DNA of 64,000 bases, from NCBI GenBank assembly GCA_020002185.1, contig CM034531.1, positions 42,633,867 to 42,697,866 on the forward strand, written 5' to 3'. Every line of letters begins with the position of its first letter. Position 1 is the stretch's first letter. Under the pieces are notes generated by a model. The model was not told where the DNA came from and searched no databases. It saw nothing but the letters and a program-made list of their open reading frames with translations. This DNA is from Paraescarpia echinospica. Taxonomy: Eukaryota; Annelida; Polychaeta; Sabellida; Siboglinidae. Position numbers and translations under genes: made by a program. This document shows positions 18,169-29,700 of the stretch, one piece after another.

Positions 18169-19221
18169 ATGGAGCCGACCGACCAAGTTCACAATTATGC
18201 GGCCAATTCTCAACAACCACAAAACAGGTACGTTTTGCTAACTCAACTAACACTGACTTTCCTCACTCACATTACTGCTTTCTTTTATAACGTTCACTAA
18301 CTAACTAACTATTTTTTACAGCGAGCTGCCTCCCCAAAACGCCGGGATTGGGGCTGCACCGACGACTCCCCAAGTCGCCGGGAATACGCCTCCCCAAGCC
18401 GCCGGGAATAGTGCTGTTCCGCCACCTATGCGTCTACCCCCACCCCAACGCCCCGGCGAAAGGTACGTTTAACGATACTAACTAAATAACGCTTCTCCTT
18501 TACAGACCGCACTTTTAAATTTACCTTTATTTGCAGACGCCTATTACGGACTTTTGATTAAGCCTATAGCTGCTTTTCCGTACGCCCCACTATTTACAAA
18601 CGCCCCGCTACAGACTTAATGCTTTTTTTACAGGGCACCACCTAAAAAGAGACGCGCCGTTACTTTAATACTTTTTTCATACTTGCAGACGAAACATCGC
18701 CGGATTCGATACACTGCATATAGGGCGCGGGCAAACCCTTGCTCGCCCCTCACACCGAAATGGCTTCATTAATAGATCAAGAATAAATTTGAGCCCAGGC
18801 GATCTGATTATGATTGATAGAAGGCCGCGCGCCGATAGGCCTGGGGCCACATTGTGGCTTGGGCGTCGCCGACCACGTCACACTACCGACCCTTAACACT
18901 TTTTCCTTCTCCCACAGATATCGCCTATTGATCGTGGCGCCCGAACTAGTCAATCGGCTCCTTATGGGACAAACCCTTGCCAACCACACTCATCGGAATG
19001 GACACCCGGCAGGACGAACCCCGCGCGCTAGTAATCGCCACCCCGACGATAATTGAACTTTTCCTTCCCAACAGCAGACACCTCTTCGTGATCGCCCCTG
19101 AACTAACGCATCGAAGATATGCCATCGGACGGGGCGTTGTGGTACACTTCGTTGAGCCTACCCCTCGCCCAATCAGCTTCGCGTCGTCACCACACCGCCG
19201 CCCCCTCTTAGCCGTCGAGCC

Positions 19222-19258
<37 letters not shown>

Positions 19259-19576
19259 GAACAACAACACGACACAGAAAACTTCGACAGCGACGGATAC
19301 AGTGGCACCGACGATTTACTATTTCTAGCTGCAGACAGCCCCCAACCAAAAGAAGGCGAAACTTTCACGCAACCCTTCTCATTTGCTTCCATATTTCCAC
19401 GCCCTCAAGTTCTCCTCCCCTCATTTGCGCCACCCATCCCAGCCCATCTTTCCGTTCATTTAAGCTACCCTCCACAGCCACCCGGCCGCCACGGATTTGG
19501 ACCACCCCCACCCGACCATGACCCCTTTCCAAATTACCCTGCACGGCCACCCGGCCGCCACACCACCCGACCATGA
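18169..19576 (+). CDS. Spliced Pro/Gln-rich Polinton gene with alternative 3' exon cassettes
   Basis: Exon 1 is 18169-18227 (starts MEPTDQVHNYAAN). A GTACGT donor, a CTAAC branch-like repeat and TTTTTTACAG define a 94-bp intron. Exon 2 is 18322-18462, with three PQ-x-AGN repeats and a Pro-rich end, followed by another GTACGT donor. Several acceptors follow at the same phase (exon starts 18506, 18537, 18634, 18689, 18918 and 19075). The last gives the longest product, about 233 residues, with VIAPELTHRR, a poly-Gln run (about 19222-19266), an acidic patch and a Pro-rich tail with two PPGRH repeats. The stop is at 19574-19576 and AATAAA at 19596-19601. The composition suggests a regulatory or scaffold protein. 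I recognise no family, and no known Polinton core gene matches. Confidence 0.6.
18506..19075 (+). other. Array of six same-phase splice acceptors with duplicated coding cassettes
   Basis: Acceptors end at 18505 (CTCCTTTACAG), 18536 (TTATTTGCAG), 18633 (TTTTTTTACAG), 18688 (TACTTGCAG), 18917 (TTCTCCCACAG) and 19074 (TTCCCAACAG). Joined to exon 2 they give products of about 70, 74, 112, 135, 112 and 233 residues. The cassette at 18634 encodes an NLS-like PPKKRR. Cassettes at 18689 and 18918 share GRGQTLA-PSHRNG versus MGQTLANHTHRNG. Cassettes at 18918 and 19075 share R-L-(I/V)-APEL. Donors inside the cassettes are not in a phase that would chain them, which favours alternative last exons. Confidence 0.5.
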
Positions 19577-19595
19577 CCCCCGCCTCCATCTTCAT

Positions 19596-19601
19596 AATAA
19601 A
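19596..19601 (+). terminator. Poly(A) signal of the spliced gene
   Basis: AATAAA lies 20 bp after the TGA at 19574-19576. Confidence 0.7.
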
Positions 19602-19757
19602 TTCACCGTTCATCTGTATACCAATAACATTTATTTCTCACCGTTTATTGCTGTTTCTGTGTTTCGTTTCGTATAAAGCGCGCCACCAGCATTCCAACTC
19701 ATACACGAATAACACCATGCCTATAATCCACCTATTCGTCGTTGCAACACCAGCGGT

Positions 19758-20060
19758 CTCCAAAGCCACAAGCTTAATACACGCGCACAGGCCAATCTGA
19801 CAGCTCCGGCCTCCAGCTGCTATAACGATATTGCAACGCCGCTGCACGCGTATCAGCTGTTACCAAACATCAGCTGTAACGCAGCCAGCACTGACAGCCA
19901 ATACACCAATCCACAGCGGCTCCAACGCCACAACCTTAATACAAGCGCCTATGCGGCGCTGCGCGCACGGCCAACTTATTCTGGCAGTTCCAGCCCCCAG
20001 CTCCTATAACGCCGATGCACGCGCTTCAGCTGTTACCAAACATCAGCTGTTACCGACCGC
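19758..20060. repeat. Tandem pair of about 140-160-bp repeats with CAGCTG motifs
   Basis: Unit 1 (about 19758-19885) and unit 2 (about 19920-20060) share CCACAA(G/C)CTTAATACA, GC(T/C)(G/C)CTATAACG and CAGCTGTTACCAAACATCAG. They lie between the last gene and the right terminal repeat. No frame here is convincing. Confidence 0.65.
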
Positions 20061-20231
20061 GCACGGCCAGATGATAGCCGAATTAAACATTTATCCGTCC
20101 TTCCGACAAACAACGCACATAAACTCCAACAGCCTGACATACGAAGCCCCCATTCACCAGTGAGTCGTGAAAACCAGGCCACTCGATTGCCCTCCTGATC
20201 TCCAGCGCGCCGGGCGTAATCTAATCCGGCC

Positions 20232-20366
20232 GATTAACCTCGATGATCCCCAGGCCCGCCACCGCACCGCGTTACAGGCTAGAAGCTTCTAGAAGGTTCT
20301 AGAACCTTCTAGAACCTTCCCGTGCGTCATGATATTAACCTCGCTGATCCCCAGGGACGCCACTTC
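20232..20366. repeat. Direct repeats flanking the heat-shock element
   Basis: ATTAACCTCG(A/C)TGATCCCCAGG is present near 20233 and again near 20335, bracketing the HSE array. Confidence 0.75.
20281..20320. promoter_or_regulatory. Perfect eight-unit heat-shock element
   Basis: Alternating GAA and TTC triplets occur every five bases: GAA at 20282, TTC 20287, GAA 20292, TTC 20297, GAA 20302, TTC 20307, GAA 20312, TTC 20317. This is the nGAAnnTTCn consensus of metazoan heat-shock factor, in eight uninterrupted units, where three already suffice for trimer binding. It lies 150 bp inside the right TIR. Confidence 0.8.
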
Positions 20367-20473
20367 ACTCTAAAACCTTTCACACCTCCCCCGTACACCT
20401 AATTAATACTAATTAGTCGATATTTACTATTTTTAGTTATTGCTAACGTTCTCCTCCAATATTTGCACTACTC

Positions 20474-20748
20474 ACTTATTACTAATTAGTACTTAATTAA
20501 TTACCCTAATTTGTTACCTAATTAGTACCTGATTAGTCACTAGAGGTCGACAATGACCCTATTTATTTCCCTTATTAGTGCCTGATTAGTTACTAGAGGG
20601 CGACACCCTCTTTCTAAGGAAACCCATCAATCACTTTGACGTTTACTAAAACATTAGTGCTAAAAAACGTAGGAATTCTACTTATAAAAAACGCAAAAGC
20701 CTTTGATCTGGGGTCATGACCGGGGACGGAGACGACTGTATCACTACT
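20474..20748 (-). repeat. Polinton right terminal inverted repeat
   Basis: Reverse complement of 3731-4004, ending TATCACTACT at 20748. It carries the same CTAGTGACTAATCAGG-type sub-repeats. Confidence 0.95.
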
Positions 20749-20754
20749 GTTGTG
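20749..20754. other. Polinton target-site duplication, right copy
   Basis: GTTGTG immediately follows the ACT terminus and matches 3725-3730. Confidence 0.95.
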
Positions 20755-23455
20755 CTTATTGTATGAAACTTATATGTCTGAAATTGCTGATGCCAAAAAG
20801 GTGTTGTTTTGAATTACCTCGTTACTAAAAACAGTCATGCAATTTGTTTCCCTTTAATACTTGAGACAGTCTATGTCGAATATAAACACAGTTTTAGCCT
20901 GTTGTCATTTCGATAGTGATTGGTATGTTGTTTAGGTTTAGAAGCGGAATAATTACGGTACTAACATGACACAAATCAAAATGTTTTCTGTATGGCTTGA
21001 AGTTTGTTTTAAACCAAAGTGTATTTGGTATAAAATTGTTAATTTAAGTATAAGTGTTAATTAAATTTTTTTATTTCCCATAGTTGTAACTTTTTGCAGA
21101 ACTAATAGAGCATTAGTCCCACGCATAACGGCCATGGGATCATTATATTTCATGTCTCGTGAATTTATATCACAGCAGACATTTCACAGAAGGGTATGGG
21201 TGTTATATTTGACCCACGAAAACTGACACTGTCACTGGTGGAGTTAAAGGGTTACTTTGTTAGTTGCCAATAGTCCAGATGCCCTGCGGCGAGGCCATTT
21301 TCGTACAGCGTCGCGACCGGTAGCTTAGGATTACGGGTAATTTGTATATGTTGTGAAACGCCCACTTCCATTGCGCATACGTAATAGCGCAGCACTCCTT
21401 TTTTCATTTTTCGTGTTGTAGTGAACAAAACAGAAATAGGAAAACGGTTGATTTACCGTTTTATCGTTTACCTATTTTCATTTTGCAAAAGTGGAAATGG
21501 GGAAGGGTTTGATAACTTTTATCGATTACCCATTTGAAGATAACTAAACGAAAATAGGAAAATGGCTTGTTTTCTTATTTTCATTATGTAGTATTCAAAA
21601 CGGTTTAGTAATTAAATGTAGGTCCCGTGATTCAGCGCCACTCGTTTTTCGTTTCTGCACTTAGAAAGCTTCGGCTACCATACCTCTAAGGCTAGGCGGC
21701 AAATGGTGGTGGCTTCGGCGGGACAATTCGGTCGCACAAGCGGCATATGTTTTCCAGAATACTACTATCTTTGCATTCAAATATCCTTTACAATTATTTA
21801 GATTACGTATTTCTACTAAAGTAGTTTTAATTAATTTAATAATCGAAACCTTTCATAAAACAACAGCGCCGAAACGACCAATATTCGCCCGAACTTGTCG
21901 CGTCGGCAACGTTACCACTTCGGCGACGATGCAATTTCAGCGAATTTGTTTTCAAAATGCCGCCGGTGCGACTGAATTGTCCCGTCGAAGCCACCACATT
22001 TTACCACATAGCCGAAGCGGTATGACAGCTGAAGCTTCCTAAGTGCAGAAACGAAAACCCAAGAGTTAGACTTCCTGTTTGCTACAGACAAAAAAGTGCT
22101 GTGTATTTTTGAGAAAGATTTTTTTTTTACAAAATTCACCCGCCTTGACATAAGTGCATTTGAGTAGTCAGATTTCCAGGTGTGATTGTAGAAGCTGTTA
22201 ACAATAAAATGGTGCATTTTAGCTGATTTTACTAAGCGGAAGGGTATTTGGCAGCAATTTAGCTAGTTGACCCTTTTGTCAGATTACTGCCTGCATCCAT
22301 TCGTAAATATTGACGGGTGTCACACATACAGGCATTTTACGAGAGCTTGAAATATTATATTTTGACTAAACTCGTCCAGCATGTCAAAGAGATGATAATA
22401 ACAGCAGGTGAATAGTTTAAGACATTTTGAAGGACACGTTTTCCTATAATCAGACGAAACGTTAACATGGTCGCCAATGAGAAAACTAACAGTGTGCTGA
22501 GCCATTTTCCTATTTTCGTTTAGTAATCTTCAAATGGGTAATCGATAAAACAGTTATCAAACCCTTTCCCTATTTCCACTTTTGCAAAATGAAAATAGGT
22601 AACCGATAAAACGGTAAATCAACCGTTTTCCTATTTCTGTTTTGCTCACCACAAAACGAAAAATGAAAAACGGAGTGCTGCGCTATTACGCTTGTGCAAT
22701 GGGGGTTTTGCAACAGTTACAAATTACCCGTAATCCTAAGCCACCGGTCGCGACGCTGTACGAAAATGACCTCGCCGCAGGGTATTTGGACTACTGGCCA
22801 CTAACAAAGTAACCCTTGGACTCCACCAATGACAGTGTCATAGCTTTCGTGTGTCAAATATAACATGCATACCCCTCCAGTGAAATGTCTACTGTGTAAC
22901 GAATTCAAGAGACAAGAAATTAGTGATCCCATGGCCGTCATGCGTGGGACAAAATAAAAAAATAATGCTCTATTAATTCTGCAAAAAATTACTGCTAGGG
23001 GAAATACAAAACTTAAGTTAACACTTACGCTTAAATTATTTTTTTTATAAGAAATACACTTTGGTTTAAAAAAACTTCAAGCCACACAGAAAACATTTTG
23101 ATTTGTTTCATGTTAGCCACTACCTCATTGATTCTGCTTCTACGCCTAAACAATATTCCAATCACTACCGAACTAACAATCGGCTAAAACTGTCTTTATA
23201 TTCGACATAGACAGGCTCAAGTATTGCAGACAAACAAACTGTATGACTGTTATTAGTACCTGGGTAATTCTGAACACCACCTTTTGGCACCAGTAATTTC
23301 AGACACATAAGGCTCATAAAATAAACACAACTCTTTACAGAACTAAAATATAGGTACACCCTGTACTTAGCTTGTATAGCTTCAGGGATCAGACCAATCT
23401 GACCTGTGAGGTATGTGGTACTTTATGATGTATGTATGTTGTATGCGTGTGTAGC
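20755..23455. mobile_element. Foldback element with long inverted arms (host of the Polinton)
   Basis: The left arm continues from 20755 to about 21760; the right arm runs from about 21955 to 23455. Shared inverted blocks include the AAGTTTGTTTT-AAACCAAAGTGTATTT region, the GTCCCACGCAT-ACGGCCATGGGATCA region, the CCCTGCGGCGAGG(C/T)CATTTTCGTACAGCGTCGCGACCGG region and the GCACTTAG-AAGCTTC core. The right arm has an extra 430 bp (about 22070-22500) absent on the left. Frames inside (about 21912-22217 and 22320-22505, minus strand) have no recognised domain. No transposase is seen, so it is non-autonomous or a remnant. Confidence 0.8.
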
Positions 23456-24739
23456 CATACCTCACTTCTATAATCAGTTATTTTTATATGAGGTGAAACG
23501 ATGACACCTGTGCTGCCAGGGGTGTATCACGTACTGGATAACATGTGGGGCCCTTTGCGCGTAAATTAACAGTGATGTCACAGTGTGGAGAAAAACAGGA
23601 ATAGGCGGTAATAAGGCATTGTGATTCCTCCTAATGTTTTACCTACGTTTTAATGTGGCATGCGCATACATAAGATATTCATTTTAATAAATTCCTCTAC
23701 ATACGTAGCACCCACACAAGGCCAGCCTACCGGCCCGACCATACTCGCTGCGGCACTTGGGACATTGCGGGTTGGTCGCCCACCAGATGTATTAACTGTA
23801 TACTTACATCCACTTTGCGACTAGCAACAACATATATATTTGTTTAAATAATACAGGAAGCTACCTTGCCTCTAACTTGAAAACAAATAAGACAGATGGG
23901 TGTGAAAAACCCAAGTTTATCTATAGTATAACTAATTTGTGACTGGAGGTGGTCCTACGAATATAATGCACATTTTCCTGTGATTACGCTGTCCTGTTAC
24001 GGTTTGAAAAATGGAAGTTTGCAAGTGTATCACACTTATTATAGCTACGCAGTCCTAAAATGTGTACAGTTGGTAACAGTCGTAACTTTTGTCTCTCACA
24101 CCATGATTTATAAAGTCAGGCTAATGAAACATTCACCATAGATTGGTTTCATTAAGACCTCTCAGGGCATGTTTATATAATTTTGTTAGCCTTGTTAATT
24201 TTTAAAATGGGAAAAACTGGGCGCAAGGAGCCCAAAACGACATGTCCAGTTGACGTTTCCAAAGTTAGAAGCGCTACCATACACATACAAAATCAGTGCT
24301 GTATTTTTTATTTCTGAGTTCATGGTGCAAATGAGGTATGCTTTGAGAGTGCACAGGAACAAAAATCATGTTTAAAAATGAGAAATAAAAAAATGGTAGT
24401 GTATTTTCTATAAAGACCACTTGTTGCGTGTTCAACATTATTGGTACTGATTAGTTCACTACATTAATTTATTTATGTTATTGCTGGGTATTTCGACATG
24501 TATTCTTATCTTACAGAGTTAACGAAGGAATCCTGAAACAAATTGTCGAGATAAATCTGAATCTGATGAAAATATACCACATTAAAGTTTTTAAAATGTA
24601 GTGTGGCATTTTGATTGCGTGTCCATCGTCATCAAGGGAAAAGGCTACGTATAAAAACCTAGAAACCGTACACCGTTTTTACGTTTTTTATGCCTACCAG
24701 CTACCCACGGCGATAACTCCCTCGATAGCAGTACTAATA
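23456..24739. other. No gene seen
   Basis: AT-rich sequence without domains, exons or clear repeats. Confidence 0.5.
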
Positions 24740-25003
24740 TCATAAATAAAACTGAAAAAAATCACCGTTCAAAGCGCCTTGATCCATTAATATGGTCGAT
24801 GCATCAGAGTCTGACGCCTCCATACCTTTTCCGACTCTTAGACGATATACTTTGCTAGCAACGGACCGATGTTTCCTAAATTTAGAGGAAATTGTCCCAG
24901 AAACGAATGTGACTACGATAATAAAAAACGCAATACTATTTATAGCGATAATAGTCTTATAAATGATGTGTGAACACATCAGCAATAATACTGAAGTTGA
25001 CAT
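24740..25003 (-). CDS. Possible small membrane protein (87 aa), unsupported by homology
   Basis: A true ATG at 25003 opens 87 codons with a hydrophobic segment at about residues 18-36 (IIAINSIAFFIIVVTFVSG), then a basic stretch and a polar tail. The topology is plausible, but no family, splice or poly(A) context supports it. It may be chance in AT-rich DNA. Confidence 0.2.
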   Translation of the reverse strand: MSTSVLLLMCSHIIYKTIIAINSIAFFIIVVTFVSGTISSKFRKHRSVASKVYRLRVGKGMEASDSDASTILMDQGALNGDFFQFYL

Positions 25004-25034
25004 ATACGAGTAAATTGTCCTGCGAGAAACTCAG

Positions 25035-25312
25035 ATGTCTAAGTATCATTGAATGGTATTGAATGATATGTTCAAATACCACTGAGAGTATCATTAAGAC
25101 ACTGATTTATCATTGAATGGTATTGAATGATAATTTTATGTTGAAATACCATTGAGAGTACCATTGAGACACTGATTTATCATTGAATGGTCCAATGGTA
25201 CTGAATGGTATTTTCAAATACCATTAAAAGTACCACTGAATTCTACTGGTTTACCATTGAATGGTTCAAGGGTGCCAAATGGTATTCAATGGTATACCAT
25301 TGGCTCTTTTTG
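25035..25312. repeat. Cluster of CATTGAATGGTA-type inverted/direct repeats
   Basis: At least ten variants of (A/C)CATTGAATGGT and its complement ACCATT-A-GT occur, with larger units of about 90 bp (ACCA(C/T)TGAGAGTA(T/C)CATT(A/G)AGACACTG, then TTATCATTGAATGGTA). The motif is nearly self-complementary, giving many possible small hairpins. Confidence 0.75.
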
Positions 25313-26600
25313 TAAGGGGTGCACCTGCTACTGACAACCCTAGTGTCATCAGCAGTGGACGTGCGTGTCCCGCTACTACCCAACCATCGGGCAATGTGGA
25401 GCTGCCGACTAACAATTCGCCGAGTCGCACAGGCAGAACGAAAGAGCCGCAGTGAGCGTACCAGCTAGTGTGTGTCCGAAATATCTCCAGGACTTTGTAT
25501 CCAATTAGAAAGCAGTTGTAGTCAACGCGAAATGGACGATACATAGATGTAGTAAACTTGGAGATCGTAGTGATAGAATATACAACAGTCTTACTTCCGT
25601 TTGCGAAAAAGGGAGATGTTATATAGTGTAGTGTGTTTGTCACACATTGGACTGGTTGCTAAAAGACAGTGTCCTTAAGAGACTATAACTCTAGTAGACA
25701 CTACACAGGTTGCAGGCCATGGCAGTGGCCAGAGTAATGATGTGTCATTGAGAGTCACTGGACTCCGCATTATAGGCTGATGTACTGTAGTAATCAGTCA
25801 GTCGCCGAAACAAAGTAACCATGTAAACCAGTACCACTAGCACTGCGTTGAATATTGCCTTCATTGTTAATGTATGATACAGCGTTACTGCGTAGCAAGT
25901 GACTACGTAACACTATTACATGGTAAATCGCAATCGCTATCATAACTAACATCGACCGCATTACTGCTCTCGAAGATATTTCAGACAGTTATACAAAAAC
26001 CGCAAAAGTCTCGAAATAAATTTACTGAGCAATAATCCACGATTACTGCTGGTGAAGTGCTAAGGCATCAGCATTAAAGACACATTATTACATGTGCCTT
26101 CACATAGCGGATAATTGTGAGTAAACCCGAATTGAACAATATGCATTATAGTCCAGGCATTAATTACACACTTCGAACATCTAATCATCCAGAACAAAAT
26201 CAGCAAATATAACTGTGCCTTCCATGCATCATTATTGACATGTTCGAGATCTCGGAATGGGGAAAAGGAGTGGAAATAATTTTTCTGCTATACCTTGCAT
26301 TAACGGAGGGTTTTCACTAAATATTATCACACCAAATTATCACGCCAATTCCTAAATTGGAATAAATGTTGTCACTGTTGTATATCTAGTATGTTAAAAA
26401 AAGTAATTGAAATTGTTGAAAATATTAAGAGAAGAAAGATCACAATAGTAACGTGTTTTGAATCCATGGATAATTTTTTTAATAAACCAATTTGTATGTT
26501 ACAATGACTGGATGTACCACAAGTCTAGTAAAGTTAAAATCGTTTCAAATATACAACAGATTTAGACAAAATTTGATATCTAGAAAAGTTTCTGATTAAA
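25313..26600. other. No supported gene
   Basis: A Ser/Thr/Pro-rich frame ends at 25455 (plus strand) but overlaps the repeat cluster and has no domain. The remainder is AT-rich with nothing recognised. Confidence 0.4.
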
Positions 26601-26604
26601 CATA

Positions 26605-26622
26605 TCTCTTTCTCTCTCTCCC

Positions 26623-26677
<55 letters not shown>

Positions 26678-26705
26678 ATATATATACATATATATATATA
26701 TAGTT
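26605..26705. repeat. (CT)n tract followed by (TA)n
   Basis: About 70 bp of CT with two CCCT interruptions, then ATATATACATATATATA. It lies just before the first TACO1-like exon. Confidence 0.95.
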
Positions 26706-26730
26706 GGGTAATTGTTGCATTCGCTTGTAG

Positions 26731-29700
26731 AGGGCGGAAATGCCGACTCAAATACAATTTCCTATTGGCGCGACTGCTGGGGGATGCCAAAGCAAACGAC
26801 GTGTCTAAAACAACAATAGAAAGTGCTCTGAAAGGTTTGGTAGGTGTAGACTATAGTAAAGGTGCTTGCATTCGCTTATCAGGCTAGCAATGGGATACAT
26901 TCTGCGTAACTAGATGATGTTCCAATTAAATTTCCATTAATATTCCTTCTGAATATTTCAGTTTCAAAACCTTTCAAGTTCAATTCCGATGTTCTTTCTT
27001 TTGTCCTCCACTACTATATTTCTGAAGTGAGAAACAATACTTCTGTTAATATTTTCATAACCACTCAATATCTTGCAAATTTCTCTTTGATCTCCTCTTA
27101 ATCTCCTGTATCTAGGATTGTTAACCCACATTTTAATTCATAATTATGTTATTATGTTTTTGATTTGTAGTTTTCGTTGTTAGTGTTTTCAACAATCGCT
27201 AAGATGATTGTCTTAGTAAATAGCCTGTTTTTTTTTTAATAGGCGAACATAGCAGTTTACGCCAACACATGACGCTAAGTAATTGCATAACTTTAAGAAC
27301 GCTTCATGAAGGCTCTGGTCTCAATGTTGTAACCCCGGATATACCATATTAAGACATGTCCAATTTTTGCATAAATCCATTATTTGCAGTTTTCATTAGT
27401 TTTGTCATCTACCAGGGTTCTATAAATCAGCTGTGTTTTGTCTGAAATATGTATATGATATAATAAGTGTTTGTGTATCCACTGCCAAAATTTGACTATC
27501 GAGTGTATACTTGTCTGACAAATACAAAACATGTACTCTATCACAATTTTTAAATTTAAAACAAATCTGTATAACATTTTTATTACACGGGATGCACTGT
27601 ACAGCCATGTTCCTCTCAGAATGATAAAATATCCATATTGTATACAGGAAATCCATACGATGTGGGACATCTGCATATTAAACCTATTAAGCAAACGTAC
27701 CATAATAAGTGTACACCCTCTTTGTTTAATCATATTTTAATCTAGTTTATTTATGTCCATATCTCATTAAAATATTTCGTATCATCACATATAAAACTGA
27801 ATCAAACAAAAAAACCAGAACATTAGCCAAAATTGTAGAAAGGATGGATGTGCGAGATGGAATTTCATACTTGGATTGATACTGCTGCGATTAAAGAAAT
27901 GCAGTGGAGTGATTTGATTACATCGTCAGATAAACGAACTACGGTAAAGACACTATACATTCGGAAAATAATAAAATGGTCACCTGTCAAAAACATACAG
28001 TACAAGAATTGTATTTTCGAATACATACTTTGGTTGCTCCTCCTCGGTAAGTCACAATCACTGAATCTCTCACAGTTGACCAAGGTGCCCCAAAACACGC
28101 AGTACACAGAGATAATTATTTGCATATTATAGGGTGTCCAAAATCGTACAGCATCCATATACCTACAGTCAGTACAGTACAAGCATTGCGTTTGTTTGTC
28201 AGTGGTACGATAGGAGACAGTGGCCTGTCACAGCACAGCTTCGATCACAAAGGGTGTGTGTATGTGCCGACAGAGAACACAGAGAAGAAACTGACTTTGG
28301 ATGAGGCAGTGGACGTGGCCATTGAGACCGGTGCAGAGGAGGTCGAAGAAACGACTGACGATGATGGCAAAAAAGTCCTGAAGGTATGGCACTTCAGTTT
28401 ATCATATCATTTAAATACTATGGGAACAATAACAATGACTTAATATGTTATCTAACACAGCAAAGTGGGTATTAACTTGCAAAATTGTGAAATGGAGTTT
28501 TGTTTAGTCCTCTTCGATTCCAAAGATCATGAGCATCGAAATATCTTTAGTAGTTTTTGATTTATTACTAACATTGAATCAAGTTTTAAACGTCTTGAGA
28601 AAAAAGGCCATTTTGACTAATATTGTCTATTGTTTTAATGTATGGATTCGTAAATGCAGGTATTTTATTAGTTTTGGATTGGTTGAACAAGAAAATAAAT
28701 TGCACATTGAAAGATGCTATATATAAAGTATGCATTTTTACCAAGATCACAAACTTAATCAAGCATGACCTAGATAGCTATTTTGGCTCGTGTGCAAACT
28801 ATTTTTTTCTTCAAAATAGGTAGGATTTAATACCCAGTTCGCAGTTGACTGCTCAAATGCATTTAAATTAAGCATACTTGTTTCATGTATATTTTAAACA
28901 CTACCTGTTTATTAACATCAGTCAATCTGTTCAGTACATCGACGATTTCCAGTAGCTGTCGATACAGTTCGTCAGGGTCGCATCATTCCAGTGCTTACAG
29001 GTTTATATTATGGATACATCATTTATTCCCGTAAAATTGCTTTCAATCTGCATAGCATGCAATGTAAAATTATACGTACCCCAAAATATTCAAAACCAAC
29101 AGATAGTATTCATTCAGTGTTTTTATCTAGTTCAATAAAACACATGTGGGTGGTCAATACATTAAAACAAGGTATAGTGTACACTGCATACTTGATTCTA
29201 TATTAAACTTGATCAGACTTTATATCTTTGTTAGCCTCAGCATAATCCTGCTATATACTGGAAAGGCAAACATCGAATCAGTAATAGCTGTCTTAAGAGA
29301 CCTGTTTTTGAAGAAAACCTGTGTCAAACGACCAATCTCTTGTTTCGTTTGCCCTCTTTTCAGTGTTAATATATATTTGTTAACAGCAAACCCAGTTTCG
29401 TGAGGAGGTGGCCTCTATAGCATGACCATCTATATGAGACCACCTTTCTTGAGAAACCAGACCACCTTTCTTGAAAAACTAATCTTTCTTTTGCTCTCAA
29501 ATAGGTTCTACCATATTAGTAAAACAGATCACCTAACGTCTGTCGATCAACTCTGACCGGACAAATGATGACCATTCGGTAATTGTGTGGGGTGTATTTT
29601 CTATCAGTTTATATCCGACCCCAAGGAGCTGCACACAGTGAAGAAGAACCTCCAACAACCGGACTTGCTGGTGAGCGAGGCGCGACTCGAGAGTACGTGC

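Larger units (their letters stand above)
3731..20748 (+). mobile_element. Complete Polinton/Maverick (polintovirus) element, 17,018 bp
   Basis: The element is bounded by inverted repeats starting AGTAGTGATACAGTCG and by the 6-bp duplication GTTGTG. It encodes the defining Polinton set: A32/FtsK-HerA-type packaging ATPase, retroviral-type integrase with chromodomain, adenain-like protease, jelly-roll major and minor capsid proteins, and protein-primed family B polymerase with N-terminal zinc fingers. It adds an RPA1-like protein, an unrecognised protein and a multi-intron gene. GC content rises sharply at both ends relative to the AT-rich flanks. ATPase, integrase and PolB carry frame lesions, and the RPA-like frame has an early stop. 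Capsid and protease genes are open. The copy is a virus-like mobile element that inserted into an older repeat. Confidence 0.97.

Noticed and set aside
19365..19613. Minus-strand Gly/Arg/Val repeat frame
   Set aside because: Antisense of the Pro-rich exon with PPGRH repeats.
21912..22505. Minus-strand frames within the foldback element
   Set aside because: No family match by eye and interrupted by arm divergence; not evidence of a transposase.
25261..25455. Ser/Thr/Pro-rich plus-strand frame
   Set aside because: Begins in the CATTGAATGGTA repeats and has neither a domain nor a clear exon boundary.
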